IMG/VR virus record: IMGVR_UViG_3300037010_000926
Span: 1-61,544 of that record
From: a virus
DNA length: 61,544 nt
Direction: 5' to 3' (one strand)
The first letter of the stretch is position 1. Each line of letters begins with the position of its first letter. Position numbers and translations under genes: made by a program. The notes beneath the pieces were generated by a model, which did not search any database, had not been told where the DNA came from, and was given only the letters and a program-made list of their open reading frames with translations. This document shows positions 23,662 through 33,900 of the stretch, piece after piece.

Positions 23662-25278
23662 ATGCTGCTTCAGTTCTCAGGCTTCAAGGGTGCAGCCACC
23701 AAGGAGTCGGCACGCCTGCTGCCTGTACAGATCGGTGTGGACAGCCAGAACCTGCGGCCCGACTTTGTAGACTTCCGCCCCTGGGGTGCACCCACCAACA
23801 AGGCCACGGTCCCGGCCAGCCAGAAAACGATCTACCGGCTGGGCCGAGACGCCCCCAGCGACACCGCCTACTGGTGCTCCTGGGGTGCGGATGTGGATGC
23901 GGTCACGGGATTCCTGGGGTCGGACTCCGCTGAGCGCACCTTCATCACAGGCGACGGCATCCCCAAGTGGTTTGACAACACCATGCTGGGTGGTGGCCCA
24001 CCCTATCCGGTCACCTCGCGCCCACTGGGGATGCCGCCCCCCATCAACCCGCCGCTGCCCAGCATCACCGTGGCCGGCACGGGAGACGCTGAAACCCGCT
24101 ACTACCTGGCTACCTGGGTCAGCGACAAAAGGGAGGAGTCGGCCCCGTCTCCTGTGTCGATCAAGCTGACGTGCAACACCGACGCCGAGGTGTCGATCAA
24201 CAGGGTTTCGACCGTGCCGTCTGATGGCCGGGTGTACACCACCTGGCGCCTGTACCGAACCCAGCCCAACGCCAACGGGGCGGCCACTTTCTACTTCCAG
24301 GCCGAGCTTCCGGTGGCTACCAGCACCTACACCGAGGCGGCCGGCAGTGCGAGCTTTGTGGAGACGCTGCCCTCGCTGTACTGGGACATGCCTGACCCTG
24401 GGCTCACGGGCATCACTGCCTTGTGGGACGGGATCTTTGCGGCCTTCGTTGGCAAGAAGCTGTACTTCTGTGAGGCCTACCGGCACTTCGCCTGGCCCAA
24501 TGCGTATGCGTTGTCCACCAAGGACACCATCGTCGGCCTGGGGGTGTGGAACAAGAACCTGATCGTGCTGACCACTGGCCAGCACTACGTCGTGACCGGC
24601 GGCATCCCATCGTCGATGTCGATGGCGCCACTCAGGTTCAAGCAGGCCTGCGTGTCCAAGCGCTCGATCGTCAGCTCGGCCATGGGGGTTGTCTGGGCTT
24701 CGCCGGCCGGGCTGGTGATGGTGGGCGACAACGGGGGCGTCGTGCTGACCGACGCGGTGCTGAGCCTGCAGCAGTGGACGGCCTTGGCGCCCAGCACCAT
24801 GCGTGCCGCCCAGCTCCTCAACACGCTCTACGTGGCTTCGTACACGGTGTCCGGTGAGGACCACAGCTTTGTCATCGACCTGGCCAACCCGGGCGGGATC
24901 TACTACTACACCACCGGCTTTGCCGACCTGTACTGGGACGAGATCCAGGCCGCGCTGTTCGTGCTGAGTGGCACCAATGTGCAAAAGTGGGACACCGGAG
25001 CGCTGCTCACCGGCCTGCACAAGAGCGGTGTGCGTCGCGCTGAAAAGCCCACTCACTTCAAGCTGGTCCAGGTGATCGCCGACAGCTACCCGGTCACGGT
25101 GACGGTATGGAATGACGGGGTGGCTCTGGTCACCAACAAGACCATCCCCAGTCGCGCAGCCCAGAAGCTGCCCCCCGGCCTTCTTTGCGATGAGTGGCAG
25201 GTGTCACTGTCTGGCGCCACGGGTGTGCAAGTGGTCAACCTGGCCACGGGGATCGGTGAGCTGAAGGCGATCAAGTGA
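23662..25278 (+). CDS. Tail/neck structural protein
   Basis: 538 aa, strand-rich with propeller-like repeats (FVGKKLYFCEAYRHFAWPNA, LIVLTTGQHYVVTGGIPSSM, GLVMVGDNGGVVLTDAVLSL). Similar architecture is seen in tubular tail or nozzle proteins of podoviruses. Stop overlaps the tail-fibre start. Confidence 0.65.
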   Translation: MLLQFSGFKGAATKESARLLPVQIGVDSQNLRPDFVDFRPWGAPTNKATVPASQKTIYRLGRDAPSDTAYWCSWGADVDAVTGFLGSDSAERTFITGDGIPKWFDNTMLGGGPPYPVTSRPLGMPPPINPPLPSITVAGTGDAETRYYLATWVSDKREESAPSPVSIKLTCNTDAEVSINRVSTVPSDGRVYTTWRLYRTQPNANGAATFYFQAELPVATSTYTEAAGSASFVETLPSLYWDMPDPGLTGITALWDGIFAAFVGKKLYFCEAYRHFAWPNAYALSTKDTIVGLGVWNKNLIVLTTGQHYVVTGGIPSSMSMAPLRFKQACVSKRSIVSSAMGVVWASPAGLVMVGDNGGVVLTDAVLSLQQWTALAPSTMRAAQLLNTLYVASYTVSGEDHSFVIDLANPGGIYYYTTGFADLYWDEIQAALFVLSGTNVQKWDTGALLTGLHKSGVRRAEKPTHFKLVQVIADSYPVTVTVWNDGVALVTNKTIPSRAAQKLPPGLLCDEWQVSLSGATGVQVVNLATGIGELKAIK

Positions 25279-27035
25279 GCACCGACATCCCCGATCTCCC
25301 ATCGGTCGATCGTCAGGACTTCACGACCGACAACGCTTATGCCTTCGCCCGCGCGCTGACCGAGATGCTGCAGGTGCGCTGCGGCCTGCGCGGCAAGCCT
25401 GATGCGCAGATGATCCTGCGGCGCGACCTGATCGCCCTGGGCTACATCAAGGAGATCGGCGGCGGCACCATCAGCACCGGGGGCGGGATTGAGGTGGGGG
25501 AGGGCGGCCCACCAGATAGCTCGCCACCCACCCCCATCACGGGCTTGGCGGTGACCAGCTTGTTTGCTGGTGCGTTTGTGAAATGGGATGCTCCGACCTA
25601 CACCCAAGGGGGAGGCAACGCCATCACCGAGGTCTATGAGGCGGTGTACTCGGGCAGCGGCCCGCTGCCCACCTTCGGTGACGCCATCCTGATCGGCTCG
25701 GCCGCGCTGTCTACCAATTCTTTCATTGCCGCCGGGCGGCTAGGTACACGGCGCCACTACTGGGTCAAGGCGGTGACGGCTGGCAATGTGAGCCAGGCCA
25801 CCCCCACAGGTGGAACGAATGGCGTGTCCATCGTCATTGGCCAGGTAGGCAACTCTGACCTGGGTGCGCAGATCGTTGAGGCCCAGAACATCGCGGACGG
25901 CAACATCACGCCGATCAAGTTCGCCACCGGCACGAACCCCGTGTTCATGGTGGCGTTACTGCCCGCGCTGCCCAGTGCGACTTACCCGCCGGGCACCATT
26001 GCTGTCAACACCACCGACACCAAGGTCTACCGGGTGGACGCAGCCGGCACGACCTGGACGGCGCAGCAGGACGGCGCCGACATCGTGGCCGGCACGATTG
26101 CAGCAGCCAGCCTGATCGCCGGCACCATCACCGCCGGCTCGGGCGTGATCGCCAATGCGGCTATCAGCACGGCCATGATCCAGACCTTGGCGGTCACCGA
26201 CGCATTGATCGCCTCCTGCAACATCAACAAGCTGGAGGCCGGCTCGCTGCAGGTGGGTGCCTACCTGGACAGTTCCAACTACGTGGGTGGCACGGCCGGC
26301 TTCTACCTGGGCGCCACCGGCTACGCCGAGTTCAACGACGTGGTGGTGCGCGGTACGGTCTATGCAAGCGCGGGGACGTTTGCCGGTTCGCTCAGCGCTG
26401 CCACCGGCAGCTTTGCTGGCAGCCTGTCGGCCGCCACCGGGAGTTTTGCTGGCAGCCTGTCGGCCGCCACCGGGAGTTTTAACGGTACTGTCCAGGTGGG
26501 GTCATCCCCGCTGGTTTCTGGCACATCCATGACCGGCACCGGGGCAGTATTTAACCCGTCTGGCACCTGGGCCGCAGGTAATAGCACCAAGAATATCAGC
26601 TTCAACGGCACCACAGTAACCATCAATGGCGCGCTGGTAGTTACCGACAATTTGGTGCCGGAGGCCGTCACTGTACAGGCGGCTGCCTATACAACCGGAA
26701 GTGCCATTGGAACCATAGGGTATTGGACAACCATTCAGTCGGTGACCATAGATTCAACTGGCGCAGTTGTTCTCTTGCTGGCTGGGTTTGTCACGGACAT
26801 TCCGTTCGATGGTACCTATGCTTGGAAATTGAGCCGCGACGGCACAGTGGTATTTCGCGTCGGCGGCGGGTCGCCTGGTATCGGACAAATAGGCGGTGGA
26901 AGTATGCCGCCATTCACTGATCTACCGGGCGCCGGATCGCATACCTACACCCTGGAGGTGTATGACAACGGTGATGGGACATACCCACTCTATTGCTGTA
27001 ATCGGGGCCTGTACGCCATCGAGGTTAAAAGATGA
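25275..27035 (+). CDS. Tail fibre / receptor-binding protein
   Basis: 586 aa from GTG 25275. N-terminal virion-binding region, a fibronectin-like part (SPPTPITGLAVTSLFAGAFV), a shaft with three 11-residue repeats (AGSLSAATGSF), then a C-terminal head domain (TVQAAAYTTGSAIGTIGYWT). From about 26,500 the DNA becomes less GC-rich and codon use changes, suggesting recent exchange of the receptor-binding tip. Followed by its assembly factor. Confidence 0.85.
   Translation: MSTDIPDLPSVDRQDFTTDNAYAFARALTEMLQVRCGLRGKPDAQMILRRDLIALGYIKEIGGGTISTGGGIEVGEGGPPDSSPPTPITGLAVTSLFAGAFVKWDAPTYTQGGGNAITEVYEAVYSGSGPLPTFGDAILIGSAALSTNSFIAAGRLGTRRHYWVKAVTAGNVSQATPTGGTNGVSIVIGQVGNSDLGAQIVEAQNIADGNITPIKFATGTNPVFMVALLPALPSATYPPGTIAVNTTDTKVYRVDAAGTTWTAQQDGADIVAGTIAAASLIAGTITAGSGVIANAAISTAMIQTLAVTDALIASCNINKLEAGSLQVGAYLDSSNYVGGTAGFYLGATGYAEFNDVVVRGTVYASAGTFAGSLSAATGSFAGSLSAATGSFAGSLSAATGSFNGTVQVGSSPLVSGTSMTGTGAVFNPSGTWAAGNSTKNISFNGTTVTINGALVVTDNLVPEAVTVQAAAYTTGSAIGTIGYWTTIQSVTIDSTGAVVLLLAGFVTDIPFDGTYAWKLSRDGTVVFRVGGGSPGIGQIGGGSMPPFTDLPGAGSHTYTLEVYDNGDGTYPLYCCNRGLYAIEVKR
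26382..26480 (+). repeat. Three 33-bp tandem repeats in the tail-fibre gene
   Basis: Three in-frame copies encoding AGSLSAATGSF. Copies two and three are nearly identical at DNA level, implying recent duplication; they lengthen the fibre shaft and could expand or contract by slippage. Confidence 0.85.
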
Positions 27036-27625
27036 CTATTCACCGCTCCATCATTGACGCCATGGGTGAACTGGTCAAAACCCTGCGCTGCGGAACGCAG
27101 GAAACGCTTGCCCTGAACACCCCGCCAGACTGCACTGACGTGGACCCCTGCCCGGACACGCTTGATGCCTGGTGGGATGGCGGCCAGTGGGTGGCCAAGG
27201 GTGATCGCCCTGAGCCCTGGGCGGTGTGGGACGTGCAAGGCAAGCAGTGGGTGGACCCACGCGACTTGCCAGCGATCAAGGCGGCGCAGTGGGAGGCGAT
27301 CAAGGCTGAGCGCGCGGCCCGTGAGTACAGCACGTACGCCTGGGATGGGTCCGAGTTCGACTGTGACCGGGACAGCACGGCCAAGGTGATGGGCGCCGTG
27401 CAAACAGCCATGCTCGCAGCGCAAGCCGGGCAGTCGTTTTCGATTGACTGGACGCTGGCTGACAACACGGAGCGAACCCTGTCAGGTGCCGACATGATCG
27501 GCGCCGGCCTGGCGCTGTCAGCACAGGTCAGCGCGATCTATGACACGGCCCGCGCGCTACATAAACAGATCGATACCGCCACTACAGCGCAGGAAGTGCT
27601 GGCCATCACCTGGCCAGGCGCCTGA
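27032..27625 (+). CDS. Tail fibre assembly protein (DUF4376-like)
   Basis: 197 aa. N-terminal half with a Gly/Trp-rich region (LDAWWDGGQWVAKGDRPEPW). The C-terminal half matches the DUF4376 pattern: AWDGSEFDCDRDSTAKVMGA and WTLADNTERTLSGADMIGAG. Such proteins help trimerise the adjacent fibre. Overlaps the fibre stop. Confidence 0.8.
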   Translation: MTIHRSIIDAMGELVKTLRCGTQETLALNTPPDCTDVDPCPDTLDAWWDGGQWVAKGDRPEPWAVWDVQGKQWVDPRDLPAIKAAQWEAIKAERAAREYSTYAWDGSEFDCDRDSTAKVMGAVQTAMLAAQAGQSFSIDWTLADNTERTLSGADMIGAGLALSAQVSAIYDTARALHKQIDTATTAQEVLAITWPGA

Positions 27626-27696
27626 AGGTGGCGGGCTTTACGCTGGACGCCATCCACTCCGAAGGCCCGGTCGGCGGCTCCGAGTGAAGCTGACCA

Positions 27697-27724
27697 CTCC
27701 AACCTGAGCACTCGCTGCTACTTT
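27697..27724 (+). promoter_or_regulatory. CTCCAACCT promoter motif, copy 5
   Basis: Motif 27697-27705, -10-like TACTTT 27719-27724, six bases before ATG 27731. The transcript would be almost leaderless. Confidence 0.55.
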
Positions 27725-27730
27725 GCCAGG

Positions 27731-28201
27731 ATGGACGACCTGATCCTTCCTGACGCCCTGCAGCCCATGCTGCCCAAAGTCCCCACGATCGCCCAGATTC
27801 GGCGGCTGGAGGAGTACATCGCGTCCGATCTGCCTGAGGTGGCCACGGTCACCCGCCACCACTTCGCGCCTGGCATTTACCTGCGCGAGCTGGAGATCCC
27901 GGCTGGCACGCTGCTGACCGGGCGGACCCACACGACCGAGCACTACTGCATCGTGTCCAAGGGCCGGATCGCTGTGTGGACCGAGCAGGGCATGAAGATG
28001 CTGGAGGCGGGTGCACACCTGCCGTCCTACCCGGGCGCCAAGCGCGTAGGCCTGACGCTGGAGCACACGGTCTGGACCACCATTCACCTGAACCCGGACG
28101 ATGAGCAAGACCTGGCGGTGATCGAGGCCAAGCTGTTTGCGGAGCCCATGTATGTGCGGCCAGCGCCCCCCATTGAGGCGCTTGAGATGTTGGAGGACTG
28201 A
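27731..28201 (+). CDS. Cupin-like protein
   Basis: 156 aa. The core LYLRELEIPAG-type strand, TLLTGRTHTTEHYCIVSKG and MKMLEAGAHLPSYPGAKRVG follow the double-psi cupin layout with candidate metal His residues (HTTEH). Seen in phages near ejected proteins; role unknown. Confidence 0.65.
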   Translation: MDDLILPDALQPMLPKVPTIAQIRRLEEYIASDLPEVATVTRHHFAPGIYLRELEIPAGTLLTGRTHTTEHYCIVSKGRIAVWTEQGMKMLEAGAHLPSYPGAKRVGLTLEHTVWTTIHLNPDDEQDLAVIEAKLFAEPMYVRPAPPIEALEMLED

Positions 28202-29338
28202 ATGGCTGGGGCTTTCATTGCGGGTGGTTTGGTGGGTGGCCTGGTGCTGGGGGCGATGTCTGGCGGCGGCGGCTCGGGCGCGGCTGACGCTGCCTCGCAG
28301 GCCAACTACCAGCTCGGCCGGGACCAGCTCAGCTTCAACAAGCAGCAGTACCAGGACCAGAAGGATTACCTGGCCAAGCTGCAGCCCTACATCGACAAGT
28401 ACATGGAGTCCAACCAGACCAATCTGGGATACACGGACGCCCTGAACAAGCAGAACTTCGAGAACCAGACGAACATCTTTCAGCCCAACCTGGAGGCGTA
28501 CTCCAAGGATGTGGCTGAGATGGGGTCGTCGGCCCGCCAGGAGCAGGCCGCTGCCACGGCTGGCTCTGGGGTCCAGTCCCAGATCGACGCCCAGCGCGGC
28601 GCCACCGAGCGCTACCAGGCTTCGATGGGGGTGGCCCCTGACTCCGGTGCCGCCACCTCGGCCAACCGTGTGCAGGACGTGCTGGGTGCCGCCGCTCGCG
28701 CTGGCGCTGAAAACTCGGCTCGAATTGGCGAGCAGCAACGCGGCGTGGCGGCCCGTGCCGGCTTGATCGGCGTGGGCCAGGGTCAGGCCTCGACGGCATT
28801 GGCCGGCGTGCAGGTGGGCAACCAGACGGCTGGATCCGGGACAGGCATTGGCTCGACCCCAATCAACCTGAACGGCGGCATTGGCCAGCAGTACACCAGC
28901 GGCCAACTGGGCGCTTCGAGCATGTTCAATTCGTCGGGGCAACTTGGCCTGGCCAGCGACCAGTTCGGGATGCAGTCTGACCAGAACACCATGAAAGGCC
29001 TGGGCAGCATCGCCGCGCTGTTCGCCAGCAAAGGGGTGTTCCCGTCCGACGAAAACATCAAGACGGGCAAGGCGCCGATCGAGGGCCGCAAGCTGACCAA
29101 GGCCATCAAGTCCATGCGCCTGGAACGCTGGACCTACATGCCAGGGTTTGGCGATGAGGGTGAGCACATCGGCACCTATGCCCAGGACTTTGCCAAGGCC
29201 ACGGGTGTGGGCGACGGCAAGACGATCAGCATCATCGACGCCATCGGTGTGCTGCAGGGCGCGCTCAAGCAGAACATCGAAGACGTGGAGCGGCTGCAGC
29301 GCAGCAACCGCAGCGTTGCCATCACGGGAGTCAACTGA
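28202..29338 (+). CDS. Virion protein with S74-type intramolecular chaperone
   Basis: 378 aa. Glycine-rich hydrophobic N-terminus (FIAGGLVGGLVLGAMSGGGG), long Gln/Ala-rich middle, and a C-terminal domain resembling peptidase S74: SDENIKTGKAPIEGRKLTKA, LERWTYMPGF, GTYAQDFAKATG, IIDAIGVLQGALKQ. S74 domains trimerise a virion fibre and then cut themselves off at a Ser. Here it lies in the ejection-protein cluster. Confidence 0.7.
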   Translation: MAGAFIAGGLVGGLVLGAMSGGGGSGAADAASQANYQLGRDQLSFNKQQYQDQKDYLAKLQPYIDKYMESNQTNLGYTDALNKQNFENQTNIFQPNLEAYSKDVAEMGSSARQEQAAATAGSGVQSQIDAQRGATERYQASMGVAPDSGAATSANRVQDVLGAAARAGAENSARIGEQQRGVAARAGLIGVGQGQASTALAGVQVGNQTAGSGTGIGSTPINLNGGIGQQYTSGQLGASSMFNSSGQLGLASDQFGMQSDQNTMKGLGSIAALFASKGVFPSDENIKTGKAPIEGRKLTKAIKSMRLERWTYMPGFGDEGEHIGTYAQDFAKATGVGDGKTISIIDAIGVLQGALKQNIEDVERLQRSNRSVAITGVN

Positions 29339-30939
29339 TGGGCATCCAGCTTGGTTCCTTCATGGATGGCTACGAGGAGACTGGCCGCTACCTCGATTCG
29401 CGGGCAGCCTCCAAGGGAGTCTCCGATGCACGCAAGATCCAGAACGAGCTGGATCAGCGCCGGCTTGATTCAGAAAAGGCCTCGGACAGCTACCTCAACG
29501 CCGCGACCAAGAGCAGCAACAGCGCGGCTGCCAGCGGCGTGGATGGCCCCGGTGTGCCGGTGGCCAGCGGCAGCGCCGCCAGCCGCCCCCAGGGCACTGC
29601 GCAGGATGAGTCGAGCTTCGACGGCGTGAACCCGACCGGCAGCAACGCCGAGGCGGTGCGCTCCTACGGTGTCAACTCGGGCAGCGTGGCCGCGCGCGAC
29701 CTGTCCGACCAGGCGCCCCCGCCGCCCGCCCCTGCTCCTGCGCCAATGGCCCAGCCTGCCGCAGCGGACAGCAGCACACCCACCGCGCCCACCGCACCGC
29801 CGCCCACTGCGCCCATGGCCTCCATGGGGGTCCAACCCCAGGCCGACATCCCCAACCCCGGTCAGGCCAGCTCGTCGCCCCTGGTGCAGGCGGTGACCAC
29901 GGGCCAGGCGCCCGGTGCCCGCGCACCTGCGCCGGCACCCGATCCGTTGGCCAACTACAAGACTGCCATCGACAACGCCTTGCGTGACGGCAACGGCAAG
30001 GCCGCCGAGAGCCTACGCCGCCGCTACACCGCCGAGCTGGCCAACAGCCTGGAGACGGCCAACCTGGAGTTCAAGAAAAAGATCCAGCCGCTGCTGGAAG
30101 GCGAGAACCACGATCAGGTGGTTCATGCCGTGATGACTGGGCCAGCAGCCCGTAGCCAGGCCGCACTGGGCAGCGCTTTGCTGGCGCTGCAGACCGACCC
30201 CGATTCCGACGCCACCAAGAGCTTGGTCAAAAACGTCTTCCATAACGACCAGATCGCCGGCATTCGCTACGCCCCCGACAAGGAGAGCGGCCAGATCATG
30301 GCGGTGATGGTGGACAAGAAGGGCAAGCCCATCATGGACCAGAGTGGCCAGCCTGTGGCCAGGCCCGCTGACCTGGTGCGCAAGCTGGCCATGTCCGCGC
30401 CTGGTGGTCAGGTGCTCGCGCCGCAGATGGTCGACACCAAGGTGACCTCGCTGGGCGACGGCAGCGCGGCGGTCTACAACGGGCAGCACCCGCTGGGGAC
30501 GGCTCCGTCCGTCAACGTGGTGGGCGCAGCGCCTGGTGGCCTGCGTGATGAACGCATCGCTTCTTTGCGCGAGAAGGCGGTGGCGCCAGCACTGAAGACC
30601 CTGGACACCCGGATGCGTCAGCCTCCTGGCCCGATGCAGTCCATTGGCGCGGTCAAGCCTGAGTACAGCGACCTGTACGAGTCGGCGCAGGCGCTGGCCG
30701 AAAAGATGGCGCTGCAGTCCAGTCAGAGTGGTCAGTCCCAGGTACAGCCCCAGGCGATCGCCAGCTCCATCGGCAAGTTGCTGGACCGCGTGCTCGCCAT
30801 GCGCAAGACCAGCCCCAAGTACAGCTTGGAGGATGCCATGCGCGATAGCGGCACCCAGCCCGGTGCAGCTCCCGCCGCTCCCACCCAAGGGGGCACGCCC
30901 CCCACTGCTGCGGACGTGCAAAGCAAGTTCGGCTTCTGA
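29338..30939 (+). CDS. Internal/ejected virion protein, Pro/Ala-rich
   Basis: 533 aa. Low-complexity Ala/Pro linkers (QAPPPPAPAPAPMAQPAAAD) between helical blocks (SLRRRYTAELANSLETANLE). Sits directly upstream of the giant SLT-bearing protein, so probably ejected with the DNA. No enzyme motif. Confidence 0.65.
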   Translation: MGIQLGSFMDGYEETGRYLDSRAASKGVSDARKIQNELDQRRLDSEKASDSYLNAATKSSNSAAASGVDGPGVPVASGSAASRPQGTAQDESSFDGVNPTGSNAEAVRSYGVNSGSVAARDLSDQAPPPPAPAPAPMAQPAAADSSTPTAPTAPPPTAPMASMGVQPQADIPNPGQASSSPLVQAVTTGQAPGARAPAPAPDPLANYKTAIDNALRDGNGKAAESLRRRYTAELANSLETANLEFKKKIQPLLEGENHDQVVHAVMTGPAARSQAALGSALLALQTDPDSDATKSLVKNVFHNDQIAGIRYAPDKESGQIMAVMVDKKGKPIMDQSGQPVARPADLVRKLAMSAPGGQVLAPQMVDTKVTSLGDGSAAVYNGQHPLGTAPSVNVVGAAPGGLRDERIASLREKAVAPALKTLDTRMRQPPGPMQSIGAVKPEYSDLYESAQALAEKMALQSSQSGQSQVQPQAIASSIGKLLDRVLAMRKTSPKYSLEDAMRDSGTQPGAAPAAPTQGGTPPTAADVQSKFGF

Positions 30940-30951
30940 CCTGGAGCAGGC

Positions 30952-33900
30952 ATGGATCTCGACCTGTCGAACCTCTCGACGACCTATGACCCGTACAGCG
31001 CGCCGGCCCCGCAGCCGGCGCCTGCTGCTGCGCCCGCTGCTACCCCACTCCAGGCCGGCACGTCCAACATCGACGACCTGATCCGCCAGGAGGGCGCCGA
31101 CAAGTACGCGCCCGTGATCCGTGCCCTGTATGGTCAGGAGTCTGGCTCGGGCGCCAACGCCAAGACCTCGGTGGACGGCGCACAAGGCGGGATGCAGGTG
31201 CTGCCCAAAACCTTCAAGGCCATGCTGCCTGACGGTGACCCCAACAACCCGACGCACCAGATCATTGCCGGGATCCGCTACGCCAAGATGTTGGGCGACA
31301 GGACCAACGGGGATCCAGCACGCATGGCCGCCGGCTACTTCAGCGGCCCCGGCAACATCAACGCCAAAGGGGGCACCCCGTTCATCCATGACGCGGTGGA
31401 CGGCAACGGCAAGTCGGTGTCGAGCTATGTGGCCGACGTGCTGGGCCGCATTGACAAGGGGGATGCGCCGGCTGCTGGCGCTGCCCCATCCCAGCCGCCG
31501 CAGTGGTCTGCCATCGCGGCTGATCCTGATTTCAATCGGCTCAGCGACGACGACCAGGAGCAGGTGCGCCAGAACTACCTGAACAAGGTGGTGCTGCCCA
31601 CGGTGCCAACCGACCAGATTGGCGCTGTCACAGAGCTGTTCAACAAGCGCACGGCGCCGTCCATGGTGGCGGGCGCCCTGCGGGTGGCCAAGGATCTGGG
31701 GATCGACGCTGCCAGCCAGGTGGTGGGCAACGTCGGCGGCAGCCTGGTGCGCGGGGTGGGCTCGATGATGGCCGACCCCTCGAACACCGAGGCTGAGCTG
31801 GCACAGCAGCCTGACCAGGCCAGCCAGCAAGCTGCCAAGGAGCTGAAGGACCGGCGCGAGTCTGGTGTGGCCAACACTGTCGGAGAGTGGTTGAAATCGC
31901 GCGGCCAAAACGCCCAGGCCTTTGGCGCGCTGATGCGCGAACAGATGTCCGACAAGGGGCAGCGAGAGGCCGCCAAGTCGGCGGTGGAGGGGAGCATCCT
32001 CAAGGGGGAGTTCCACGTCAACCCGGATGCCTCGGCGGAAACCTACGCCCACATTTTTCCTGGCCTGTTGGGCTCCTTGGCGGACATCGTGGTGGGTGGC
32101 GCTGTGGCTGGCCCACCAGGAGCGATGGCTGTAGGGGCAGCCCAGATGAGTGGGCAAGCCCAGGAGGCTGCTGATGCAGTCACTGACCAGCAGCTCAGGG
32201 ATACCCCGATGTACAAGGGGTTGGTTGAGTCCGGGGCGAGCACCGACAGTGCGCTGAGTGACACGCGGGCGTTGGTGACGCAAGCGGCTGGCCGCTCCGG
32301 TGAGGTCATGGGTGCAGCCGGCGGGGGCTTGCTCACCGATATATTCAGCAAGGCGGGGGCGAGCTGGCTGCTCAACCACATCAAGGGCACAGCCTCCCGG
32401 TTCGCGGCCAGGACCGCCGCTGGCTCGGCCGAGGGTTCAGCCTTCATGGTGGGACAGGGTGTGGCCACCAACGAGTCCATGAACCAGGCCGCCGGCTCGC
32501 AGCTTGTGGATCCCGGCCAGGGCTCGGCGCAAAACCTGGCGCTGGGCGCTGCGATGGGGCCGCTCGCTGGTATGCGCGAGCTGCATGGTGGCGCCAAGCC
32601 AGCCCCGGGCGATGCGATCCCCGCCAAGGACGTGATCGACAACCCACCCGAAGGGGGTGCGCCTCGGCTCGAAGCTCCGGTAGTGCGCCCCGACTGGGAG
32701 GTGGTGGACGGCCAGCAGCAGCTTGGCGGCCCACCCGGCGATCAGGGCGGAGGCCCGGGCATTGATCCCAATGCTCCGCGCCTGCCACCCCCTGATGCCA
32801 GCAGCCGCACGATCGTGGCCAACGAGGCGGGTGACGCCCGGGTGATGTCAGCCGCTCAGGTGGCTGAGCTGCACAACCAGTGGGTTGAGCGCGAGATCGC
32901 GGCGGCCCAGGGCCAGTCCACGCGCCAGACGGCCCGCCAGCAGCGTGCCGAGATGGGCCTGACGGATGACGTGCTGCAGGCCCAGCATCGCCGCGACCAG
33001 TCACAGGAGGTGACCGATGTCCCCAGCAAAGAAGTTGCGCCAAAGCCTGAAGCGCCAGCTCCCCGGGTGGCTGAGGCGCCCAGTGGAGGCGCGGCAGATG
33101 AGTCTGGCCGAGGCCAGGTATCTCCTGTGGTGGCGGACGAACACACCTCAGGGGGAAAGCCTGGCGCTCCCCAGGGTGCTGCAGCGGGCAGCGGGGAGGT
33201 TGTATCTGATGGAGCAGGACGCGGCGAACAAGCTGCCCCTGTAGCTGGTGACGCGGCTGGCGAGCACCCCTTTGTGGGCAGCGTGGTGAGCTTCCGCTAC
33301 CGGGGCAAGACCATCCGTGGCCGGGTTGCTTCTGTCGACGACAACAACCGCGCCAACGTGATGCTGGGTGAGGAGCCCATCGGCAACGCGCCAGGCTACC
33401 GGGCCGGGATGCAGGTGCCGCTGACGCGCTTGAAGAAGATCGGCTTCAGTGCCTTTGACCTGTCCATGCCCGAGGGCAAGGCGGTGGGGGCCGACGACGC
33501 TGGCGCTGCCCACACGGTCAGCACTTTCCGCGACACCTTCCCGGGCGCCGACAAGCTCGACGTGCAGTTGGTGCGCAGTGAGGCTGATGTGCCCGATGGT
33601 GCGGTCAGGTCCAACAACACCGAGGCCTGGTATGACCGTGCCACCGGCAAGGTGACCGTGGTGCTGGACGCGATCGGCGGCAAGGATGAGGCCACGCGCC
33701 AGCGCCGCCTGGCCGAGGTGCTGGCCCATGAGGTGGTGGGCCACCACGGCATGGAAAGCCTGCTGATGGCCAAGGATCCCAGCGGTGCGCTGCTGCGCCG
33801 CACGCTGGCCGACGTGAGCCGCGTGCTCAGCGATGAGGTGCAGCCCAGTGACCTGGGCTCGGACGGCCAGGTCAAGATCGGCAACCCTCGCTACGTCAGC

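Noticed and set aside
26382-26480. CRISPR-like array
   Set aside because: Three contiguous in-frame 33-bp repeats without spacers encode a fibre shaft; no cas genes (the Cas4-like nuclease is a phage recombination enzyme).
30013-32379. 788-codon minus-strand ORF opposite ejected-protein genes
   Set aside because: Shadow composition and no start signals; the plus-strand proteins are conserved in type.
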